A stretch of DNA of 64,000 nt from Alteromonas sp. a30 (lineage in GTDB: Bacteria > Pseudomonadota > Gammaproteobacteria > Enterobacterales > Alteromonadaceae). A model generated the notes under the pieces. The model was not told where the DNA came from, did not search any database, and saw only the letters and a program-made list of their open reading frames with translations. The stretch covers positions 62,001-126,000 of the forward strand of contig NZ_JABEPE010000004.1 of the NCBI RefSeq assembly GCF_026788005.1, written 5' to 3'. The position numbers and the translations under genes were made by a program. Positions 1-9,100 of this stretch are shown piece by piece. Every line of letters begins with the position of its first letter. Within the stretch, counting starts at the first letter, position 1.

Positions 1-12
1 TTCTCCTATGCA

Positions 13-768
13 TTAGTATTTCCCGAAGGATTTAACGAATACTGCCACTCGGAATAGCGACTTATACACAGAGAATAGAATCGCTTTTTGCCACTTTGCA
101 CTGAAGAACTTACGTAGCCAAGCCTTATGCTGATACAAGACTTCTACATAAATTTTCCCGAGAATCTGGCTCGCCACCCAAAAGCGTTTGCCTTCAAATT
201 TCGGCTGTATTACATCGAACGACAAAATGTATCGATACTCGTCACTATTGTTCCAAGCTGTGTGCTCGTGGGCATCGTTAAACATTAATATTTTACCGTT
301 TTCCCAGCACTGCTTTTCATTGCCAACACGAATACCACATTTGGGAAGTGGCGCAGGCACTTGAATTCCCATATGACAACGCACCATCATGTTGGTATCA
401 CCAATATGCGGCTTAATCGTTGAGTGCGGCGCCAATTCATGGAACGAGCATGAGCTGATGCTTGGTATCTTGCTCATAATGGCCCATGTTTTAGGGAAGA
501 GTTTGATGTTTTTCTTGGAGCGCATTGTCCAATACATCATTCCCGCTGTATGCCACGCATCCTTTTTATCGGTTTTCTCTAAATCGGGATAAGGGTCCAT
601 ATTGTCATGAGCATTTTTGGCGACATTCATCAATTCATCTCTGAATGTTTCCCAGTGACTTTCTATTTCTTCGACCCACGCAAATTGCTTTGGGTCATAG
701 AAATAAGGGTCTTTTCCGTGATACACGGTTCCATCATCTGCCAACCAAGGCTTTTCTTTTTTAGACAT
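13..768 (-). CDS. Aspartyl/asparaginyl beta-hydroxylase-like Fe(II)/2-oxoglutarate dioxygenase (fourth of four)
   Basis: This 251-residue protein belongs to the AspH/LpxO hydroxylase family (Asp_Arg_Hydrox). The conserved core is visible at residues ~115-190: an HIGDTN block, RCHMGI carrying the first iron-binding His, and NDAHEHTAWNN carrying the second, followed by RYILSFDV. Human AspH has the same arrangement (two His, no carboxylate ligand). The N-terminal DPYFYD...WVEEIESHWETFRDEL block is shared with the three upstream copies. It starts 14 bases after copy 3 and ends 12 bases from the window edge. Its ribosome site is weak, so it may depend on coupling to the upstream gene. Inferred role: beta-hydroxylation of a residue, or hydroxylation of the acyl chain, of the lipopeptide. 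The substrate is unknown. Confidence 0.88.
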   Translation of the reverse strand: MSKKEKPWLADDGTVYHGKDPYFYDPKQFAWVEEIESHWETFRDELMNVAKNAHDNMDPYPDLEKTDKKDAWHTAGMMYWTMRSKKNIKLFPKTWAIMSKIPSISSCSFHELAPHSTIKPHIGDTNMMVRCHMGIQVPAPLPKCGIRVGNEKQCWENGKILMFNDAHEHTAWNNSDEYRYILSFDVIQPKFEGKRFWVASQILGKIYVEVLYQHKAWLRKFFSAKWQKAILFSVYKSLFRVAVFVKSFGKY

Positions 769-782
769 AATAATCCCGACTA

Positions 783-1553
783 CTAAAACAGGTTATACAG
801 GGGTTTTTTAAGTAATATCATCGTGCTAAAAAGCGCATAGCTTCCACGTCTTAAAATCTTGTCTACCCAGCGGCGCTTACCTAACTTCTTCAACCACGGA
901 TGATGTTGATAACGTACATCTAGGAAGATATTACCCAACACACGACTCGCGACCCACTTACGGCTTTTCACAAACTCAGGGCGTAATACATCAAACGACA
1001 AGATGTAGCGATTTTCGTTGGTGTTATTCCACGCTGTATGCAATTGCGCATCATTAAAGAGGAAAATTCCGCCTTCTTCCCAACTTACCGTAGTGTCATT
1101 CACTTTGAAGCCGCAACGTGGCGCTGCTGCTGGAACTTTAAGGCCCATATGGCAACGCATCATGGCATTGGTGTCACCAATGTGCGGACGAATTGTAGAG
1201 TTAGGCTCCAGCAGTAAAATGGATGCTGACGATAAATGTGGAATGTCTTTTAATACTTCCCACGTTTTTGGAAACACTTTGGTGTAACGATCAGAAACGA
1301 ACGTCCAATACATCAAACCAGCCGTTTTCCACGCATCCTTACGATTGGTTTTCGATAAGTCCTTGTAAGGTTCTAAAATGCCATCTTGCGTTTGCATTAC
1401 CTCTAGCATTTCATCACGAATAATTTCCCAGTTATCTTCAACGTGCTTCACCCATTCAAATTGGGTTTTATCCCAAAAATCCGGTTCTGACGCCGGTAAT
1501 GGATCTAGGTCGTAAGACGTCCAAGGGCGTTTTTGCGGTACAGATTCGGTCAT
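783..1553 (-). CDS. Aspartyl/asparaginyl beta-hydroxylase-like dioxygenase (third of four)
   Basis: A 256-residue paralogue of its neighbours. It has HIGDTN, RCHMGLKVP and, at the second iron site, NDAQLHTAWNN, where the other copies have AHEHTAW. The iron-binding His is kept but the two residues before it differ, which might alter substrate choice. The start is supported by a strong GGAGGG ribosome site located inside the last codons of copy 2, only two bases from its stop, so the two are probably translationally coupled. The second half (NRYILSFDVLRPEF) is typical of the family. Expected cofactors are Fe(II), 2-oxoglutarate and O2, with a cytoplasmic site of action because there is no signal peptide. 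The C-terminal ~60 residues are the most divergent part between copies. Confidence 0.88.
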   Translation of the reverse strand: MTESVPQKRPWTSYDLDPLPASEPDFWDKTQFEWVKHVEDNWEIIRDEMLEVMQTQDGILEPYKDLSKTNRKDAWKTAGLMYWTFVSDRYTKVFPKTWEVLKDIPHLSSASILLLEPNSTIRPHIGDTNAMMRCHMGLKVPAAAPRCGFKVNDTTVSWEEGGIFLFNDAQLHTAWNNTNENRYILSFDVLRPEFVKSRKWVASRVLGNIFLDVRYQHHPWLKKLGKRRWVDKILRRGSYALFSTMILLKKPLYNLF

Positions 1554-1555
1554 TG

Positions 1556-2332
1556 CTAATTCCCTCCAGCAACGGGCTTTTTCCCTTTATTAACGCCTAG
1601 CGCAAGCATGGTTCGGAAAAAGCCAACATAGGTTTTAAACATCAAACGTTTGCGCCAAGATGAGCCCATTAGCTTGCGTAACCAAGGCTTATTTTGGTAG
1701 GTCACTTCTAAGCGAATGGAAGACAACACACGGCTAATAATGCTATTGCGTTGCTTGACAAATTCGGGTCTCAGGATATCCAACACTAAAACGTAGCGTA
1801 CCGCATTAGTGTTGTTCCACGCCGTATGCTCATGAGCATCACAGAACATAAAGAACTTGCCTTCTTCCCAGCTACGCGTTTCTGAGCCAACTCGGAATGC
1901 ACATTGCGGCGCACTACCCGGCACCATCAATCCCATATGACAACGGATGTGTGCATTGGTATCACCAAAGTGTGGCTTAATGGTGGTGTGTTCTTCTAAC
2001 AGGTTAAACGAGGCCGCCAACAAGTTGGGTACTTTCGAGATTAATTCCCACGTTTTCGGACAACGTTCACAGTTTTCGTCGCTTTTGAACGACCAGAACA
2101 TCATGCCGTAGGTTTTCCATTTGTCGGCTCGGCTGGTCATTTCCTTGTTAGCATAAGGTTGCAACTCAATTTCGTTTTTCGCGAGCAAGGCTTGTAGCTC
2201 ATCACGGATCACCGTCCAATTGGCTTCAAGCTCTTTTACCCAAGGATAGTCATCGGTATCGAAGAAAAAGGGCTCGTTACCAGTAAAAGTATGATTTTCT
2301 TCAGAAAACCACGGTTTCAATTGTGCACTCAT
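1556..2332 (-). CDS. Aspartyl/asparaginyl beta-hydroxylase-like dioxygenase (second of four)
   Basis: This is the 258-residue second member of the array. Family motifs are HFGDTNAHIRCHMGLMVP (first iron His) and FCDAHEHTAWNN (second iron His, with FCD in place of the FND of the others), then RYVLVLDILRPEF. The N-terminal half keeps the DDYPWVKELEANWTVIRDEL block that also resembles mammalian AspH. The start has a GAGGA ribosome site about 8 bases upstream. It lies 13 bases after copy 1 and two bases before copy 3. The role is inferred from context as a tailoring oxygenase for the lipopeptide made by the upstream NRPS. Whether it acts on a carrier-bound residue or on the finished peptide cannot be told from sequence. 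Confidence 0.88.
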   Translation of the reverse strand: MSAQLKPWFSEENHTFTGNEPFFFDTDDYPWVKELEANWTVIRDELQALLAKNEIELQPYANKEMTSRADKWKTYGMMFWSFKSDENCERCPKTWELISKVPNLLAASFNLLEEHTTIKPHFGDTNAHIRCHMGLMVPGSAPQCAFRVGSETRSWEEGKFFMFCDAHEHTAWNNTNAVRYVLVLDILRPEFVKQRNSIISRVLSSIRLEVTYQNKPWLRKLMGSSWRKRLMFKTYVGFFRTMLALGVNKGKKPVAGGN

Positions 2333-2345
2333 TTCAACTTCCTCT

Positions 2346-3107
2346 TTAAGCGTTCAGCTTGTTTGTTCCCGTGGCTATCTGGATTCGGTTAATCACATTA
2401 AATAACCCGAACAGCAGCTTCTTACCGATTTTGTTGCTAAACAATCGTCCAATGATGGGGACTTTTTGACGCAGCACTTCCTGCTTGATGGTGGCAAGAA
2501 CACGAGAGGCGGTTTTATTTTTGACGGGAACAAATTCATCTCGCATGACATCAATCACCATGACGTAACGATCCTCGTCAGTGTTGTTCCATGCGGTATG
2601 TTCGTGCGCGTCGTTAAACATGAAAAACTTACCGTTTTCCCATCTGCGGCTTTCTTTACCTACCCGAAAGCCACAACGAGGCAATCCGGCAGGGACTGAA
2701 AGGCCAATGTGACATCTCATAATGGCATTGGTGTCGCCGGTATGAGGTTTAATCGTGGTATTCGCTTCGAGCAAATTAAACGAAGCCGCCGTCATGTTTG
2801 GAATATCCTTAATTAACGACCATGTTTTTGGGAACAGATGGCAGTTATCCTCAATGGAGTATGTCCAAAACATGAAAGCTAAGGTGCGCCAATGATTTTT
2901 TCGCGTCACCATAGACTGCTTCGGATAAGGCACGAGGTTTGAGTCATCACGACCCAACACCTCGTAAACTTCATCACGGATTTCTTCCCAGTGGGCTTCG
3001 ATATGCGCGACCCACGGGTATTTATGGCACTCGTCAAAAAAGTAAGGATCGTCTACGTCGAACGGTGTTTCAGTATCTTTAAACCAAAGTTTTGTGAAGC
3101 TCCCCAT
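2346..3107 (-). CDS. Aspartyl/asparaginyl beta-hydroxylase-like dioxygenase (first of four)
   Basis: A 253-residue member, directly after the last NRPS gene: its ribosome site GGAGGAG overlaps the NRPS stop region and only three bases separate the two genes. This ties the array to the NRPS operon. Motifs: HTGDTNAIMRCHIGLSVP with the first iron His, NDAHEHTAWNN with the second, and RYVMVIDVMRDEF. The match to the AspH catalytic domain (human HTGPTN...RMHLGL...FEHEVW) is closer than to the JmjC or TauD-type hydroxylases usual in NRPS clusters. There are no membrane helices, which argues against an ordinary LpxO, a membrane-associated lipid A hydroxylase. Assignment to the family is firm; the substrate is unknown. 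Confidence 0.89.
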   Translation of the reverse strand: MGSFTKLWFKDTETPFDVDDPYFFDECHKYPWVAHIEAHWEEIRDEVYEVLGRDDSNLVPYPKQSMVTRKNHWRTLAFMFWTYSIEDNCHLFPKTWSLIKDIPNMTAASFNLLEANTTIKPHTGDTNAIMRCHIGLSVPAGLPRCGFRVGKESRRWENGKFFMFNDAHEHTAWNNTDEDRYVMVIDVMRDEFVPVKNKTASRVLATIKQEVLRQKVPIIGRLFSNKIGKKLLFGLFNVINRIQIATGTNKLNA

Positions 3108-3110
3108 GCC

Positions 3111-6100
3111 TTACTCTCCTCCGCGGATCTTAAATTCACGAATACTGGCTTCGAGTTTGTCAGCCACTTTCTGCCCCGATACTTCAGTCAAAATACTGTA
3201 GTGATCGCCATCGAAGACATCTATCGACAAGCCACCTTTTGCCACATGGTTCCATGCTTTAATCGGTGACTGACGATGCGATAACGCGCCACCACCGGCT
3301 AAAATTAAGCGAATACGATCGTAGTAAGCTTCTGGCTGGTACGCCGTCCATGCTTGATGGAAGGTACGATATTGCTGCCAGCGACGGTCAAACTCCTCTT
3401 GAGATTCGAGCACGCCTTCTGCTAATAGCTTTTCGGCTACCGCAGATAAACATTCTTCTTCGGTCAAGCCTTCAGCATCTTCTTCGTGCCACATGTGCGC
3501 TTGCCCTTGGCTAACCAATAGTTCATTGGCGAATTGTCCAATCAGCATTAAGGTGCTTTCATTTTCGTCGTCACCTTCTTCGAACAAGAAGCTGTCGATA
3601 AGCGTTAACATGCCCACACTTTCTCCAGACTTTTTCAGGAGTCGCGCCATTTCAAGGGCGATAATGCCGCCCAAAGACCAACCAGCTAAGTAGTATGGGC
3701 CTTTGTTTTGAACGCTCTTAAGCGCTTCCACATATTGTTTCGCTAATTGCTCAATAGTGACTTCGTCTGCCAGCAACTCAGGTACAACCTGCATACCAAA
3801 TACCGGTTGGTTTTGCGGCATTTTCGAGGCTAACCACGAATAGCTGTGTACTGTTCCGCTAATGGGGTGGACAAGGAATAACGGTGAGTCATCACCTGTA
3901 TTTTTTAACGGCACCAAGGTTCTGAGTAATTCTGTCGATACCTTACTCTTACCTTTCATGGATAAACCAAAGGCGTTTTGAATACGCGCTAACAAGCCTG
4001 TTTCATTGGTATCCACTGAGTATTCATAACTCCAGAAATCCTCAAAGAATTCGCTGGCAACCGCACCTTGCTCAAGCAAATCCTGAACATGGCGTCCTAA
4101 GTGTTCCAAGGTGGCGTTTTCAAACAAGTCGAGCATGTTAATATCGACGTTGTACTTGCTACGAATTTCCGCTTTTAAGGTCATCGCTAACAATGAGTGC
4201 CCGCCTTGCGTGAAGAAGTTATGACGCATACTCACTGGCTCGTAATCCAGAATCTTGGTCCAAATCTCTACCAAACCACGCTCTAGGTCGGTTGTTGGCT
4301 CAACAATCATGGATTTTTCTTCGGCAAACACACGCTCAGGTTTTGGCAGTGCATCTCTATCGACTTTACCCGATGCGTTTTTGGCAATCTCATGCATGAA
4401 GACAACGGTTGTTGGCAACATGTAATCAGGCAACAAGGATTTAAGCTTCTCGTAGATGCTGTCGAGGGTTAGATCTTTGGCAGCCTCCGACTCTTCATCT
4501 TTCACCACGTAGGCGACAATCTTCTTCTCATCACCTAAGTCGGTGCGTACTGCAACATGACATTCTTGAATGCCCGCCACTTGGTCAAAGGCATGATAAA
4601 TCTCAGCTAATTCAACACGATAACCACGAATACTCACTTGATCATCGATACGTCCGAGGAATTCGATTTCCCCGTTTTGACGATAACGCGCACGGTCGCC
4701 TGTATTAAACGCTCGCTGACCATTTGCCAAGGTAACAAACTTTTGTGCCGTTAATTCAGGCTGGTTACGATACCCCATGGCAAGGCTTAAGCCTGAAACA
4801 TATAAGTCACCCACAACACCAACTGGCACCGGCTGTTGGTTGTAATCAAGTAGCGCCACTTCTACGTTTTGTACCGGATGCCCAATGCTTAATGGCATTG
4901 GATTTTGTGAGCGTTTTGGAACGATGTCGCAAGTGGCTGCACAAGCATTTTCCGCCGGACCATAAATATTCAACAAGGTGAAGTTTAAATGTTCTGGTAA
5001 GTGCTTACGTAACTTGTCACCACCGGTAATAACGTTTTTCAGCGCCATGCCCGTCGGCCAACTTTCGTTAAAGCTCGCTTCCAACATTAGGGTTGGAATA
5101 AAGGCATGAACGATTTTCTCGCTATCCAACCAACGGATAATTTCGCTAGCGATAGTGCGTTTTTCGTCGCTTAGCACATGCACACTGGCACCGCGCGTAA
5201 TCGCAGGCCACCACTCACACAATGAAGCATCGAAACCAGCGCCCGCCAATTGTGAACACGCTTCGCCCGCTTGAACATTCAAGTGAGTTTGCAAGTAGTT
5301 AATGAGGTTACTGAAAGCTTGATGTGGTACTTCAATGCCTTTTGGCGCTCCTGTAGAACCAGAGGTATAAATCACATAAGCCAATTGCGAAGATTGATAT
5401 ACAGGCAAGGTAAGGCTTGCTGCTGGCGCATCGGATAAGGCCGAAGCATCAACGCCTAACACGTCAACATTCTGTGTCTGACACACGCCTTCGACTTCAT
5501 GACCCGACATCGCTAAAGTCACCTTCGCTTGGGCATCTTTGAGAATATGCGCGATTCTGTCATGAGGTGTATTCACATCGATTGGCAAGTAAGCCGCGCC
5601 GGCTTTTAATGCGCCAATAAAAGAGGCAAGCATTGCGCCACTACGCGGCATCGCAACGGCAACAACATCTCCAGCGACCACGCCTTTTTCAATAAGTGAT
5701 TGGGCAATGAAGTCGGAAGCGTTATCAAGTTGTTGATAGCTAAGCTGAGAGGCTTCGTCTTTTACGGCCAAAGCCTGTGCATGTTGTTGCACTTGCGCTT
5801 TAAACCAATCCAACACGCCATCTTGCGGTAATGCAACTTGCTCACCTTGCGACCATTGTTGCATTTGGGCTTCTGAAATACCTAGCTGCATTGGCGCTTT
5901 ACCTAAGGCACAAGTAGCATCCTGAGTGAATGCTTGGAAGATGCTTTCCAAGTTTTTCAACATTTGTGCAATAGTGCTTTCTTTAAACAGCGCTGAACTG
6001 TATTCCAAGGTGCCACGAATCACGTCGCCCTGTTGATACATCGACATGTTCAAATCGAACTTGGCGGTATCGGATTCAAATTCGATAGGCGCAATGTTTA

Positions 6101-9100
6101 AGCTATCGAAGGACAAATCCGCTTCTGGCGCATTTTGGTAAATGAACATAACTTGGAACAAGGGTGAATGGTGCCAACGACGCTCTGGCCCAAGCTGGTC
6201 AACCAAACGCTCGTACGGTAAATCTTGATGCTCATACGCCCCAATAGCGGTTTCGCGAACGGCCCCAATTAAGCTAGCGAAGTCCATGTCATCAGTTAGC
6301 TCTGTACGCATCACCAAGGTGTTCACGAACATACCAATAACGTCTTCAAGCTCTGTTAGCGAACGATTCGCAACTGGTACACCCACAACAATATCTTGCT
6401 GACCACTATAGCGACTGAGTAAGGTCTTAAAGCCCGCGAGCAACACCATAAAGACTGTGGCGTCGTAGCGCTCAGCCAGTTGTTTGATGCCAACACTTAA
6501 CGATGCGTCGAACTCAAACGAGACCGAGTGCCCTTCTGCACTATGGTCGGCAGAACGCGGGAAGTCGGTCATTAACGACAATTCCGGCGGTGCGTTTTTC
6601 AGTTTTTCCATCCAATAGAAGAGCAGTTCTTCGAGCACACCAAACTGCAACCATTCGTTTTGCCATTTGGAATAATCTGCATATTGCACGGTTAAATCCG
6701 ACAACTCAGGCGCGTCTAGTCCCTTACTTTTGCGATATAAAACCCCTAACTCACGGAACATGATTTCCATCGACCATGCATCCGTTACAATATGATGTTG
6801 ATTTATCAACAAAATATGGCGATCCGGCGCGGTTTTAATAAGCGTCACGCGTAACACTGGCCCATGTGTTAAGTCGATGGGCGTTGAAAGTTCCGTTTGA
6901 ACAAAAAACTCACTATTACTTGCCGCTGCATCAGGTGAAAGCTGGCTAAAGTCTGTAAAATTGAAATAAGACGGCGCATGAGAGTGAATTTTCTGAGTAA
7001 ACTGCCCATCACTTTTCACTGAAAACGTGGTACGTAAAATTTCATGACGTTGGATAAGTTGATCGAATGCGTTATTTAACGCCGCAATATCTAAATCACC
7101 TTCCAATACAAACCCGGCTGGGACGCTGTAAGTGGTCGTTTTCGGGTTTAGCTGCTCAAGGAACCACAAACGTTGCTGAGCAAACGATTGTGGGAACGCT
7201 TCTTCGTTGCGCTCATAAGCTTCAAGCGGAGGCGGTACAAAGCCTTCGTGATGCCAGCGTTTCTTATCAATTCCCTCTGCAAAATCTGCTAGTTCTGGTG
7301 CTTCAAACAAGCTCTTTAATGGCAAGTCCAAGCCCATTGCAGCTTTTACGCGAGAAACAAACTGAGTTGCCAATAAAGAATGCCCGCCTAAACGGAAGAA
7401 GTTGTCGTTCTTATGGACTTTTTCGACGTTTAACAGCGACTTCCAAATACCGGCGATCAATTCTTCAGTGGTATTTAACGGCGAGGTATCCGCTACAAAG
7501 GCAACATCCAATGCGGTACTGGTTAATGCTGTTTTATCCACTTTGCCGTTGTTAGTGGTTGGCCACGGCGACACTTCTTTTACCGAAGTTGGCACCATGT
7601 AATACGGTAGCGAAGCGCGTAAATGCGCTAATACGTCTTTGTCACTCACTTTGCCATTGGCATCGTAATACGCTACTAAATGGGCGCCTTGAGCTTCCGT
7701 AGTTTGCACTAATACCGCTGCATGAATTACACCCGGCAACTTGCTCAAGCAAACTCTTACTTCTTCTAATTCAATGCGATAACCACGTAAGTTAACCTGC
7801 TCATCATTACGCCCAACAAAGTGAATTTGACCATCAAAACCTAGCTTCACATTATCGCCACTACGATAGAAGCGCGTGCCATTGATCTCAACAAAACGTT
7901 CGGCTGTTAGTGCATCTTGCAAGTAGTACCCGTCGGCTAAGCTGGCGCCTGAAATATATAACCCGCCAACCACCCCTTTAGGCACGATTTGCCCTTGTGC
8001 ATCCAAAATAAGGTTGGTGACATTGGCAATGGTTTTACCAATTGATGGCGTGCCGGTGTCGCCTGCTTTTAGCACTGCACAAGTTGTTGCGCAGGCATTT
8101 TCGGCCGGGCCGTAAATGTTCAATAATTGTAGCGACAACCCTGCTGGCACGTTCGACATCAATGCCTCACCGCCAGTAATCAGTGTTTTTAATGAATGCT
8201 CTTGTGACCAAGGCAACGTAAAGCAAGCTTCAACTAATGGCGTTGGCATAAAGGCCACGCTCACCTTGTTGTCGTTCAGCCATTCAATTAATTCGGCTGG
8301 CGCGTGTTTTAAGGTTTCTGGCACAACGCGAATTTCACCACCGTGACATAATGCAGGCCACCATTCACATAAAGCAGCATCAAATGCCGCACCGGCTAAT
8401 TGTGAACACACCTCGCCTGAACCATAGGAGTGCATTGTCCCCAACCAATTCACTAAATTTGCCAACGCACCGTGGCTAACTTGAATCCCTTTAGGTTCAC
8501 CCGTTGAACCTGAAGTATAAATTAAATATGCAGGGGCTTGAGGCTCAGAAGACACAGCATCAAACTGGGTCGTCGCATCAGTAATGTTATCGAATAAGCA
8601 CACCGCATTAACTGCACCACCATAAGTTTGCTGACCTTGTGCATCGGTCACTAATACTTTGGGGCTTGCGCTGGTTAAGATGCTGCTATTACGTTGCTCG
8701 CTAGACTCCACATCTAACGACAAAAATACTGCGCCTAGTTTCAGTGTTGCCACATACGCCGTGAGTAAGTCTGCCGAACGAGGTAAGGCAATAGCAACCA
8801 CATCTCCTTGCGTCACACCTTGTTCTTGTAAGGTCAGCGCAAGTTGGCTACTGGCGTTATCTAACGCTGAATACGTTAATGATTTTTGTTCATCGGAAAC
8901 GGCAACTGCATCGGGGTGCAACTGAGCTTGACCCAAAAACTGCGGCAGAATTAAAGAAGAGGCATCTGTCTGCTCGCCAGTCAGCAAACCTTGAATTTCA
9001 GCAAGTTCTTGGCTGCTTTGGAAAGTGATGCTTGCTACCGACTCCGCAGAATGGCTCGCCAGTGCAGTTAGTAATGCATTGAGATGCGAACTAAATTGTT

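Noticed and set aside
13-3107. Hydroxylases being ordinary LpxO lipid A enzymes
   Set aside because: They lack the membrane segment expected of LpxO, occur as four copies, and are coupled to the NRPS gene; an acyl substrate is still possible.
7067-7555. 162-codon plus-strand open frame inside the last NRPS gene
   Set aside because: It is antisense to a firmly identified C-A boundary, has no family motif and its composition mirrors the opposite strand.
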